13,499 bases of DNA from contig JBHORC010000005.1 in assembly GCA_042408445.1 (NCBI GenBank), forward strand, positions 1 to 13,499, read 5' to 3'. The notes below the pieces were generated by a model. The model ran no database searches. It saw nothing but the letters and a program-made list of their open reading frames with translations, and was not told where the DNA came from. The position numbers were made by a program, and so were the translations under genes. Shown here in pieces: positions 1-7,007 of the stretch. This DNA is from CF-46 sp042408445 (GTDB taxonomy: Bacteria > Chloroflexota > Limnocylindria > Limnocylindrales > CSP1-4). Numbering within the stretch: position 1 is the stretch's first letter; every line of letters starts with the position of its first letter.

Positions 1-35
1 GCTCGGCCCCGGCGGCGCGCCGCTCCGCCCACCGC

Positions 36-49
36 GAGCCGCTCGGCTC
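36..49 (-). terminator. possible stem-loop after the RCK/potassium operon
   Basis: A 5-bp perfect stem (GAGCC / GGCTC) with a 4-nt loop lies about 30 nt downstream of the stop codon of the last gene of the minus-strand operon. A second inverted repeat (GAGCGC 61-66 / GCGCTC 75-80) overlaps that stop codon. There is no T-tract on the minus-strand side, so this is not a classical intrinsic terminator. Such stems also arise by chance in sequence this GC-rich. The rest of 1-78 shows nothing recognisable. Confidence 0.25.
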
Positions 50-78
50 CGTCGGGTCGCGAGCGCCTCGCGCCGCGC

Positions 79-810
79 TCAGCGCGCCTGGGCGGCGACC
101 CCGTTCTGCGCACCGTTCAGGGCGCCGGACGGCGAGTGGTCGTGCGAGTCGGCATTGCCGATCAGCTGCTCGTGCAGCAGCTCCTCGCACTCGCCCTTGC
201 CGATCGCGATCACCTTGTCGCCCTCGGCGAGGATCGTGTCCTGGCGGAGTGGAACGGCGACGCCGTCACGGATCACCGCGAACAGCGAGCAGCCCTCGGG
301 GACGGGGATGTCCTTCATCGCCCGGCCGATCGCCGGGGACCCGGCCTGGAGGTGCGCCTCGATCAGCTCGAGCTCGCCCTCGCCGAGCGCGGCGAGATGG
401 AGCAGCTCGTGGACGGGGATGTCCTGCTCGATGGAGCCGAGGATCATCCGCGTCGGGCTGATCAGCTCGTCGACCCCGAGGTGCTTGAACAGCTCCTCGT
501 TCTTGGGGTTGTTCACCCGGGCGATCGTCCGCGGGACGTCGAAGTGATGCTTCGCCATCTGGCAGATGACGAGGTTGTCCTCGTCGTCGCCGGTGACCGC
601 GGCCACGATGTCGGCGCGATTCGCCCCGGCCTCGGCGAGGTACTTGCCCTCGCAGCCGTCGTGCGAGATCACGATCGAGCCGATCTCGTCCGCGATCTGG
701 CTGGCACGGGACTGGTCCTTCTCCATGAGGACGACTTCGTGGCCGCTGTCGATCAGCTCCTTCGTCAGGTAATAGCCGACCTTGCCGCCACCGATCACGA
801 GCACGAACAC
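79..810 (-). CDS. trkA: TrkA/RCK-type potassium transport regulator, CeoC-like (RCK_N + RCK_C)
   Basis: This is a cytoplasmic regulatory subunit of a K+ transport system that senses NAD(H) or nucleotides. The 243-residue protein has an N-terminal Rossmann RCK_N domain (about 1-125) with G7-x-G9-x-x-G12 and the acidic residue E30 at the end of beta-2, as in NAD-binding RCK domains. An RCK_C domain follows (about 138-218), then a short polar tail. The segment around 74-125 (GDDEDNL, VPRTIARVNNPKNE, SPTRM) resembles M. tuberculosis CeoC as I remember it. The start is a GTG with a GGGAGGG ribosome-binding sequence about 10 nt upstream. It begins 6 bp after the stop of the other RCK gene, so the two are clearly co-transcribed. 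RCK proteins usually gate TrkH/KtrB channels, but none is encoded here; the KimA-like permeases upstream are the candidate partners. The family assignment is secure and the partner is inferred. Confidence 0.92.
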   Translation of the reverse strand: MFVLVIGGGKVGYYLTKELIDSGHEVVLMEKDQSRASQIADEIGSIVISHDGCEGKYLAEAGANRADIVAAVTGDDEDNLVICQMAKHHFDVPRTIARVNNPKNEELFKHLGVDELISPTRMILGSIEQDIPVHELLHLAALGEGELELIEAHLQAGSPAIGRAMKDIPVPEGCSLFAVIRDGVAVPLRQDTILAEGDKVIAIGKGECEELLHEQLIGNADSHDHSPSGALNGAQNGVAAQAR

Positions 811-816
811 GGGACT

Positions 817-1467
817 TCAGCCCTCCCGGGCGGTCGACGCCATCGGCGTCGGAGTGGAGACGATGGGTGTCTCGGGAAGCGCGGCCGCCGGGCTGGCGTT
901 GACCGGCTGCCCATCCGATGGAGACGACGACCCGGCAACGGGAACACCGGGCGATCCCGCGGCCGCGGGCGCCGCGGGGCCTCCGACCGTCGGGTCCGCC
1001 GCCTCGGCATGGTGGGCGCCGCCCGGATGCTGGCCGGTCGCGGCCTGGATGCCGGGTCCGAACGTGAGGCCGAGTTGGACGAAGTCGCTCACCGCGGCGG
1101 CCATGAGGTTCGTGCGGCAGAGCGTCGCCAGCCCGAGATCGGAGTAGGCCGCGGCTCGAAGCGGATCGTTGATCTTCGCGATGACCTGCTTCGCGGCGAG
1201 CGCCTCGGCCGCCAGCTGGCTCGCCATGACGTTCCGGTTGTCGCCCTCCGTCAGCGCCATGAACAGGTCCGCGCCCTCGGCTCCGGCCCGGCGGAGCGTG
1301 TCCTCGTCGGTGCCATCGCCGCGGACGGCGGAGCCACCGAACGATCCCGGGAGGCGATCGAAGGCGGAGGTCTTGAGGTCGATGACGATCACCTGGTGAC
1401 CGGCTCGGTCCAGGCTGTCGGCGAGGACCGAGCCGACTCGGCCGCACCCGACGATGACGGTTTTCAC
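817..1467 (-). CDS. RCK_N-only TrkA-like protein, CeoB-like, with low-complexity tail
   Basis: This is a second RCK-type regulator of K+ transport, 216 residues long. Residues 1-120 form an RCK_N Rossmann domain with G7-C-G9-R-V-G12, D30 at the beta-2 end and a GDNRN segment at 75-79. This part resembles mycobacterial CeoB as I recall it. After about residue 145 the protein becomes a Pro/Ala/Ser/Gly-rich low-complexity tail, so the RCK_C domain expected in a full-length member is missing. The reading frame is open to its stop and no frameshift is visible. The start is GTG, with a strong AGGAGG ribosome-binding site 7 nt upstream (1475-1480). It overlaps the stop of the upstream stress-protein gene in a GTGA arrangement, so the two are translationally coupled. 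It probably forms a hetero-oligomer with the downstream RCK protein, which could supply the ligand-binding C-domain; that is inference. Confidence 0.88.
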   Translation of the reverse strand: MKTVIVGCGRVGSVLADSLDRAGHQVIVIDLKTSAFDRLPGSFGGSAVRGDGTDEDTLRRAGAEGADLFMALTEGDNRNVMASQLAAEALAAKQVIAKINDPLRAAAYSDLGLATLCRTNLMAAAVSDFVQLGLTFGPGIQAATGQHPGGAHHAEAADPTVGGPAAPAAAGSPGVPVAGSSSPSDGQPVNASPAAALPETPIVSTPTPMASTAREG

Positions 1468-1925
1468 TGGGTCTCCTCCTGGATCGGCTCGCGCACGACC
1501 CAGACTGCACAGGGAGCGTTCTTCAGAACGTAGGGAATCGTCCGGCCGATGGCGAAGTCGCCCCCGAACTTGGTCCGGTAGGCGAGGCCCACGACGAGCA
1601 GGTCGGCGTCGCGTTCGACCGCTTCATCGACCAGCGCCGCGCCGACGTCGCGTGCCTGGAGCAGCACGGACTCGAGCTTCACCCCGGCCGCTTCCGCCGT
1701 CCCCTCTGCGAGGTCGAGCACCTGCTGGATCTCCTCCGATCGTCCGGCCACGTCGACATCGAGCGGCGTGGACCAGTCCACTTCGACGACGTGGACGCCG
1801 ATCAGCTCCGCCTTCCGGAGCTTCGCCAGCTCGGCGACGAGCCCGATGAGCCGCATCCCGTTCGGATGTCCCGACAGCGCGACGAGCGCGCGCCGGAACG
1901 TCGGGGCGGCGGTGGGCTCTGGCAC
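1464..1925 (-). CDS. universal stress protein family (UspA-like)
   Basis: This is a 153-residue single-domain UspA-fold protein. The N-terminal strand (about 10-17) leads into an alpha/beta domain, with ADLLVVG at 107-113 and a glycine-rich region G113...G121-G122...G127-R-T at the usual place of the ATP-binding loop. The classical G-2x-G-9x-G(S/T) spacing is not exact: Tyr replaces the second Gly and Arg follows the last Gly, so ATP binding is uncertain. The C-terminal strand APCAVWVVR is typical of the family. USP domains are often linked to K+ and osmotic transport, which fits its position between a KimA-like permease and two RCK regulators. The GTG start is preceded by a strong stem-loop rather than a good ribosome-binding site. 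The stop overlaps the start of the next gene (GTGA). Confidence 0.88.
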   Translation of the reverse strand: MPEPTAAPTFRRALVALSGHPNGMRLIGLVAELAKLRKAELIGVHVVEVDWSTPLDVDVAGRSEEIQQVLDLAEGTAEAAGVKLESVLLQARDVGAALVDEAVERDADLLVVGLAYRTKFGGDFAIGRTIPYVLKNAPCAVWVVREPIQEETQ

Positions 1926-1927
1926 GG

Positions 1928-1950
1928 CGGCGACGATATCACCGTCGCCG
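1928..1950 (-). promoter_or_regulatory. stem-loop just upstream of the universal stress protein start
   Basis: A perfect 8-bp inverted repeat (CGGCGACG / CGTCGCCG) with a 7-nt loop ends 2 nt before the GTG start codon at 1925. It lies in the 115-bp gap (1926-2040) between the second KimA-like permease gene and the usp gene. This is the only sizeable gap in the operon, and it shows no other feature. The stem would cover the ribosome-binding region of usp. It could modulate translation or stabilise the upstream mRNA end; no function is shown. Confidence 0.4.
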
Positions 1951-2040
1951 TTCCGCGTCGCCCGGCCCGCGGTTCATCGGTGCGCGGCCGCCCCGCGCCC
2001 CCGACGCGCGAGGGCGGGGGAGTGTGGCCCGCTCAGCCGC

Positions 2041-4164
2041 TCAGCCGCCCGGCGCGACCGGCGGGCTCGTCGGAGCGACGGGTGCACCGGGTGCACCGGG
2101 TGCACCCGGTCCGCCGGGGCTCGGCGTCGTCTCGGTCGCGCCGGCCCGATCGAACAGCGACGGATCCTCGCGCCGGTACGGGACGTTGACGACGACCGTG
2201 TGCGGCCGGCCGAGCAGCGAGCTCCGCAGCCGCTTCACGGACTGGTTGTAGAGGATCCGCTCCCACCACCGTCGGGCCACGTACTCGGGCAGGACGACGA
2301 ACGTGATCGGGGCCGGCTTGTCCGGTGGCCACGCGGCATCCAGCACGTCCAGGTACGCCTGCAGCGGTCCCGTCAGGGCACGGTACGGCGACTCGACGAC
2401 GACGAGCGGCACGCCGGGCACCTGGCGCTCCCAGCGCTCGCGGACCTCGGCGCCATCGGCGGCATCCTCCGTGATGAACACGGCACGCACGTCCTCGGCG
2501 ACGGAGCGGGCGACGTTCACGGCCTGGATGACGGCCCGATTGACGCCCGGGATCGGCACGACCGCTCGCTCCTCGCGGTGCGGCGGCTCGAACACGAGAT
2601 CTGGTCGAACCCGGAGCTCGCGGCGCGAGGCGTCGTACTGGCGGTGGATGAAGAGCATCAGCCCGACGAGGACCGGGATCAGGATCACGACGAGATAGGC
2701 GCCGTCGACGAATTTCACGCTCACGACGACGACGAGCACGACCGCCGTGAGCACCGCTCCGAAGGCGTTGACGGCGAGGCGCCACTGCCACCCGGACTCG
2801 CGCACGGTCCGCCAGTGCTTGACCATTCCGATCTGACTGAGCGTGAAGCACACGAACACGCCGACGGAGTAGAGCGGGATCAGCGCCGTGACGTTGCCGT
2901 GGAACAGCCAGATGAGGAACGCCGCCACGGCGGAGAGCAGGACGATCCCCCACGAGTAGGCAAGCCGGTCGCCCCGGTACGAGAACTGGCGGGGCATGTA
3001 GCCGTCCTGGGCGAGGAGGGCGCCGAGCCGCGGGAACGCGTTGAACGAGGTGTTCGCGGCGAGGAACAGGATCAGCGCGGTCGAGGCCTGGAACAGCACG
3101 AACAGGAACGATCCGCTGCCGAAGGCGGTCCCGGCGACGAGCGAGACGGTCGTCGGAACGTCCTTGACGGTCGGCTGGATCTGGTACGCGTGGGCCACGA
3201 CCGTGATCCCGATGAACAGGATGCCGAGCAGGATCACCATCGCCCCGAGCGTGTTCGCGGCGTTCTTCGACTCCGGCTTCTGGAAGGCGGGCACGCCGTT
3301 CGCGATTGCCTCGACGCCGGTCAGTGCGACGGACCCACCGGCGAACGCCTTCAGCAGGAGGAAGATCGAGAGTCCGGTGCCGGGCGGGAAGACCTCCGCA
3401 TTCGGCGTCGTGAGGGGCTGCACCTCGCCGCTCGCGATATGGACGAGGCCGATGCCGACCATCAGGAGCGCCAGCCCGACGAACAGGTAGGTCGGGATCG
3501 CGAAGATGTTCCCGGACTCGCGCAGGCCGCGCAGGTTGGCGATCGTCATGAGCGTGATCACGACGACGGCGATCTCGACGGTCCAGCGCTCGATGCTCGG
3601 CACGACCGAGACGATCTGGGCGATCGCGGATGCCGTCGAGACCGCGACCGTCATGACGTAGTCGATCAGGAGGGCGGCGGCCGCGACCAGCCCGAGGAGC
3701 GGGTTGAGGTTCTCGCGGGCGACCGCGTAGGCGCCGCCACCGTTCGGATAGGCCCGGCAGACCTGCCGGTACGAGATGGCGACCACGGCCAGCAGCACCG
3801 CGATCGCGACCGACACGCCCACGGAGAACGCGAGCGCCGTCGCGCCGGCAACGGCCAGGACCCGGATGATCTCCTGGGTCGCGTACGCGGACGAGCTGAT
3901 CGCGTCCGAGCTGAAGATCGCGAGCGCCTTCTTCTTCGAAAGACGCTCGCCGATTTCCTCCTCGCTCGCAAGCGGGCGCCCGATCGCCGCCTTGCGCACC
4001 CGCGCCCACGTCCGCCCCAGGGCCGTCTTCGGCTGGTGGGCCGCGGCCTTGGCCACGAGCTGGTTCGGGCCCGTGTAGCGGAAGTACGGGGCATGCGGCC
4101 GCTCGACCCGGACCCGCCGGTCCGCGGGCTTCCGGCCCTGCAGCGGCCGGCGACCTCCGATCAT
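2041..4164 (-). CDS. kimA: KimA-like potassium permease (APC/KUP superfamily), second copy
   Basis: Probable proton-coupled K+ importer in the cytoplasmic membrane, 707 residues. The core (about 57-665) aligns by eye with B. subtilis KimA: the KKKALAIFSSDAISSSAYAT block (about 77-96), SYRQ and AYPNGGGAY (131-146), LLIDYVMTVAVS (165-176), ALTGVEAI (280-287), LAANTSFNAFPRL (368-380), MPRQFS..GDRLA (390-402) and LIPLYSVGVF (428-437). Residues corresponding to the K+ ligands I recall for KimA are present: D87, Y94, D168, Y169, T172, S176, T282, E285 and Y432. Hydrophobic segments fit the family's 12 helices, followed by a cytosolic alpha/beta domain (about 515-665) ending in the family-typical NQS...VPY region. 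It has an Arg-rich N-terminal extension of about 55 residues and a C-terminal Gly-Ala-Pro tail (683-707). The ATG start overlaps the previous stop (ATGA), with GGAGG just upstream. Automated annotation may say only APC permease or amino-acid transporter. Confidence 0.88.
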   Translation of the reverse strand: MIGGRRPLQGRKPADRRVRVERPHAPYFRYTGPNQLVAKAAAHQPKTALGRTWARVRKAAIGRPLASEEEIGERLSKKKALAIFSSDAISSSAYATQEIIRVLAVAGATALAFSVGVSVAIAVLLAVVAISYRQVCRAYPNGGGAYAVARENLNPLLGLVAAAALLIDYVMTVAVSTASAIAQIVSVVPSIERWTVEIAVVVITLMTIANLRGLRESGNIFAIPTYLFVGLALLMVGIGLVHIASGEVQPLTTPNAEVFPPGTGLSIFLLLKAFAGGSVALTGVEAIANGVPAFQKPESKNAANTLGAMVILLGILFIGITVVAHAYQIQPTVKDVPTTVSLVAGTAFGSGSFLFVLFQASTALILFLAANTSFNAFPRLGALLAQDGYMPRQFSYRGDRLAYSWGIVLLSAVAAFLIWLFHGNVTALIPLYSVGVFVCFTLSQIGMVKHWRTVRESGWQWRLAVNAFGAVLTAVVLVVVVSVKFVDGAYLVVILIPVLVGLMLFIHRQYDASRRELRVRPDLVFEPPHREERAVVPIPGVNRAVIQAVNVARSVAEDVRAVFITEDAADGAEVRERWERQVPGVPLVVVESPYRALTGPLQAYLDVLDAAWPPDKPAPITFVVLPEYVARRWWERILYNQSVKRLRSSLLGRPHTVVVNVPYRREDPSLFDRAGATETTPSPGGPGAPGAPGAPVAPTSPPVAPGG
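2081..2107. repeat. three tandem 9-bp repeats coding for Gly-Ala-Pro
   Basis: GGTGCACCG occurs three times in a row (the last copy ends in C). On the minus strand it encodes the Gly-Ala-Pro repeats in the C-terminal tail of the second KimA-like permease. As an in-frame 9-bp array, it could gain or lose units without a frameshift. The tail lies beyond the conserved cytosolic domain. Confidence 0.7.
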
Positions 4165-6200
4165 CCGCCTCCGTTCAGCTTCGGGCGATCCTGACCGTGG
4201 CCGCGGCGGTACGGGACGTCCGCGATGACGGTGTGCTCGCGTCCGACCAGGGCGGACTTCAGGCGCTTCGCCGACTGGTTATACAGCAGCCGGTCCCACC
4301 AGTGACGGGCGACGTACTCGGGCAGGACGACGATCGTGACGGGTGCCAGCTTCTCCTCCGGCCAGGCGCGGTCCAGGACGTCGAGGTAGGCGGTGAGCGG
4401 CCCGACGAGCGCTCGATACGGCGACTCGACGATGACGAGCGGCACGCCCGGCACCTGGCGCTCCCAGCGCTGGCGGATCTCGTCGCCGACGTCCGGATCC
4501 TCCGTGATGAAGACGGCGCGCACGTCGCTCGCCAGCGTCCGGCCGAACAGCACCGCCTGGACGACGGCGCGGTTGATGCCGTTCACCGGGATCACGACGC
4601 GCTGCTCGCGGTGGGGCATCCCGACGACGTAGTCCTCGCGGACCTCCAGCTCCTTCTGCTGGGCGTCGTACTGGCGGTGGATGAAGCTCATCATCCCGAC
4701 GAGCACCGGGACGAGCACGAGGACGATGAACGACTGCGGTGCCTTGGCGATCGTCACGACGACGGCGACGATCGCGGTCAGCGACATCCCGAAGGCGTTG
4801 ATCGCGAGCCGGCGCCGCCAGCCCTGCGGCCGCTCGCGGCGCCAGTGGCGGATCATCCCGGCCTGGCTGATCGTGAAGTCGATGAAGACGCCGACCGCGT
4901 ACAGCGGGATGATCAGGTGCGTCTCGCCCTGGAAGAACCAGATCAGGAAGGCCGCGACAGTCGCGAGGACGATGATCCCGTAGCTGAACGCCAGGCGGTC
5001 GCCGCGGAACGAGAACTGGCGGGGCATGTTGCCGTCGATCGCGAGGATCGCCAGGAGCCGCGGGAACGCGTTGAAGCTCGTGTTGGCCGCGAGCACGAGC
5101 AGGAGCGCGGTGAATCCCTGGAACAGGAAGAAGGGGATCGAGCCCGCGCCGTAGACGCGGCCCGCGATCTGGCTGATGACGGTCTGCTTCTCGGGCAGGT
5201 CGATATGGGTGATCCCGAAGTTGACGGCAAGGAACGTCAGCCCGATGAACAGCACGCCGAGGAGCCCGGCCATCGCGGCCAGCGTGGTCGCGGCGTTCTT
5301 GGCCTCGGGCGGCTGGAAGGCAGGGACACCGGTCGCGATCGCCTCGGTGCCGGTCAGCGCCACCGCGCCGGCCGCGAAGGCCCGCAGGAGGAGCAGCACG
5401 GAGAGCGTCTGGAGGCTGTCGCCGACCTGGTCGGTCACCTGCGCGCTGTAGGCGCTGCCCTCGCCGAGGACGACGATCCGGAACGTGCCGATCGCGATCA
5501 TCAGCAGCGCCGACCCCAGGAACAGGTAGGTCGGGATCGCGAACAGGTTGCCCGCCTCGCGGAGGCCGCGGAGGTTGCCGATCGTGATCAGGGTGATCGC
5601 CAGGATCCCGAGCAGGACCCGGGCGTCGATGAGGGCCGGGATCGCCGACGTGACCTGCTCGATCGAGGACGCGGTCGACACCGCGACCGTCATCACGTAG
5701 TCGATCATCAGCGCCGAGGCCGCGATCAGCGACATCCGCCGGCCGAAGTTCCGCTTCGACACCGAATAGCTGCCGCCCCCGGTCGGGTAGGCGAGGCAGA
5801 TCTGGCGATAGCTGATCGCCACGGCGATGAGCAGGACGGCGATCGCGACGCTCACCCAGAGGCCCCAGGCCAGCGCGGCGATGCCGCCGAGGATCAGGAC
5901 CCGGAGGATCTCCTCGGTGGCGTAGGCGGACGAGCTGATCGCGTCCGAGCTGAAGATCGCCAGCGCCTTCTTCTTGGACAGCCGCTCGCCGATCTCCTCC
6001 TCGCTGGCCAGCGGGCGGCCGAGCAGGATCGCCTTCGCGCGGGCGAAGATTCGACCGGCTGCGGTCGTCGGCCCCGACGCCGCTTCCTTTGCCGTGAGCT
6101 GGCCCGGACCGGTCCAGCGGAACATCGCCGCGTGCGGCCGCTCCACGCGGACCCGGCGGTCCCCCGGCTTCCGGCCCTGGAGGGGTCGGCGCTCGTTCAT
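4161..6200 (-). CDS. kimA: KimA-like potassium permease (APC/KUP superfamily), first copy
   Basis: Probable K+/H+ symporter of 679 residues and the first gene of the tandem pair. It carries the same diagnostic blocks as its downstream neighbour: KKKALAIFSSDAISSSAYAT (76-95), AYPTGGGSY (137-145), MIDYVMTVAVS (165-175), ALTGTEAI (281-288), NTSFNAFPRL (373-382), MPRQFSFRGDRLAF (392-405) and LIIPLYAVGVF (429-439). The recalled KimA K+ ligands map to D86, Y93, D167, Y168, T171, S175, T283, E286 and Y434, all conserved. The cytosolic alpha/beta domain (about 515-665) is intact and there is no Gly-Ala-Pro tail. The first 40 residues match the second copy closely, so the extension predates or accompanied the duplication. 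No ribosome-binding site is visible before the ATG; instead an inverted repeat abuts it. The 39-bp gap upstream is too short for a c-di-AMP (ydaO-type) riboswitch, which controls kimA in B. subtilis. Confidence 0.88.
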   Translation of the reverse strand: MNERRPLQGRKPGDRRVRVERPHAAMFRWTGPGQLTAKEAASGPTTAAGRIFARAKAILLGRPLASEEEIGERLSKKKALAIFSSDAISSSAYATEEILRVLILGGIAALAWGLWVSVAIAVLLIAVAISYRQICLAYPTGGGSYSVSKRNFGRRMSLIAASALMIDYVMTVAVSTASSIEQVTSAIPALIDARVLLGILAITLITIGNLRGLREAGNLFAIPTYLFLGSALLMIAIGTFRIVVLGEGSAYSAQVTDQVGDSLQTLSVLLLLRAFAAGAVALTGTEAIATGVPAFQPPEAKNAATTLAAMAGLLGVLFIGLTFLAVNFGITHIDLPEKQTVISQIAGRVYGAGSIPFFLFQGFTALLLVLAANTSFNAFPRLLAILAIDGNMPRQFSFRGDRLAFSYGIIVLATVAAFLIWFFQGETHLIIPLYAVGVFIDFTISQAGMIRHWRRERPQGWRRRLAINAFGMSLTAIVAVVVTIAKAPQSFIVLVLVPVLVGMMSFIHRQYDAQQKELEVREDYVVGMPHREQRVVIPVNGINRAVVQAVLFGRTLASDVRAVFITEDPDVGDEIRQRWERQVPGVPLVIVESPYRALVGPLTAYLDVLDRAWPEEKLAPVTIVVLPEYVARHWWDRLLYNQSAKRLKSALVGREHTVIADVPYRRGHGQDRPKLNGGG

Positions 6201-6237
6201 CGCGGGTGGTGGCTCGTCACGGTCGAAGCGACCCGCG
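6201..6237 (-). repeat. inverted repeat in the gap before the first kimA-like gene
   Basis: CGCGGGT (6201-6207) and ACCCGCG (6231-6237) are perfect 7-bp inverted repeats separated by 23 nt. They almost fill the 39-bp gap between the metallophosphoesterase stop and the ATG of the first KimA-like gene. The repeat could be an RNA hairpin next to the start codon or a regulator-binding site. No promoter-like hexamers are clear in the gap, so transcription may read through from upstream. Confidence 0.3.
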
Positions 6238-6239
6238 TC

Positions 6240-6965
6240 TCAGAGCCCATGGCCCAGCCGCTCGGACAGCCGAGCCGGCAGTCCGGCGTCCCGCATCGCC
6301 CGCTGGACCGCGGCAACGTCGTAGGGCACGCGATGCCACGTCGCCCTCCGCGTCTCGAGATCCAGCTCGAGCCACGACGCGCGCGGGTCGCCGTCGCGCG
6401 GCTGGCCGACGCTGCCCGGGTTGAGGAGGGACTTGCGGGTCGAGTCAAGGGCGATCGCGGTGGATCCATCCGGCTCGACGGCGCGCGCGCTGCCCTTGTG
6501 GTCCTCCCAGGCGATCGGCTGGTGGGTGTGGCCGAACAAGCCGACGACGGTCGGCAGCTCGTCGAGGTTCGCCGCTGCGATCGAGACCGTCGTGATGTAT
6601 TCCCAGATCGGGTCGCGCGGGCTGCCGTGGACGAGGAAGACGTCGCGCTCCGTGCGTCGGTCGGGGAGCGCCTGCAGCCAGTCGCGGGTCGATGCGCCGA
6701 TGCGGTTGCGGGTCCACTCCATCGCGGCCCGCGCGTCCGGGTTGAACCACTCGATCTCGCGACCGCCGACCGCGGCGCGATCGTGGTTGCCGGCAACGCC
6801 GACGGCATCGACCTGGATGAGCCGCTCGACCACGGCGTCCGGCTCGGGACCATAGCCCACGACGTCGCCGAGGTGCCAGATGGCGTCCGGCGTGCCCGCC
6901 GATTCGAGCACGGCGTCGAGGGCGACGACGTTCGAATGGATGTCCGAAAGGACGGCAACGCGCAT
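6240..6965 (-). CDS. metallophosphoesterase, calcineurin-like (YfcE/MJ0936-type)
   Basis: This is a cytosolic two-metal phosphoesterase of 241 residues. All metal-binding motifs of the family are visible: D8-x-H10 (LSDIHSN), G33-D34 (HLGDVVGYGP), G59-N60-H61-D62, H113 (VHGSP) and G145-H146-T147-H148. The length matches compact YfcE/MJ0936-like enzymes, whose physiological substrates are generally unknown (phosphodiesters or phosphomonoesters). The frame stays open far upstream, to 7931, but that part lies over rsmG. The family begins with MRVAVLSDIH, so ATG at 6965 is the right start. It lies 39 bp before the kimA-like pair on the same strand and might be co-transcribed with it. A hydrolase of cyclic dinucleotides would suit a KimA operon, but nothing in the sequence shows this. 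Confidence 0.9.
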   Translation of the reverse strand: MRVAVLSDIHSNVVALDAVLESAGTPDAIWHLGDVVGYGPEPDAVVERLIQVDAVGVAGNHDRAAVGGREIEWFNPDARAAMEWTRNRIGASTRDWLQALPDRRTERDVFLVHGSPRDPIWEYITTVSIAAANLDELPTVVGLFGHTHQPIAWEDHKGSARAVEPDGSTAIALDSTRKSLLNPGSVGQPRDGDPRASWLELDLETRRATWHRVPYDVAAVQRAMRDAGLPARLSERLGHGL

Positions 6966-6971
6966 CCGGCC

Positions 6972-6977
6972 AGCGTA
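6972..6977 (-). promoter_or_regulatory. putative -10 element of the metallophosphoesterase gene (leaderless)
   Basis: TACGCT on the minus strand fits the TANNNT -10 pattern. It ends 6 nt before the ATG at 6965, so transcription would start at or very near the start codon. No Shine-Dalgarno sequence is visible. A -35-like hexamer is weak at best. The same layout occurs before the genes starting at 10600 and 13404. Confidence 0.4.
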
Positions 6978-7007
6978 CCAGCGGCACGCATTCGGGTCGG
7001 TCCGCGG

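Noticed and set aside
136..1533. Plus-strand 465-codon open frame opposite the two RCK genes
   Set aside because: It is a shadow frame without a recognisable domain; the RCK motifs on the minus strand are unambiguous.
1768..4194. Long open frame on the plus strand (about 800 codons) opposite the second KimA-like gene
   Set aside because: It is an antisense shadow caused by high GC. The translation is rich in Arg, Asp and His with no domain, while the minus strand encodes a clear transporter.
6201..6239. c-di-AMP (ydaO) riboswitch for the kimA-like operon
   Set aside because: The gap is 39 bp, far shorter than the riboswitch, and no matching conserved segments were seen.
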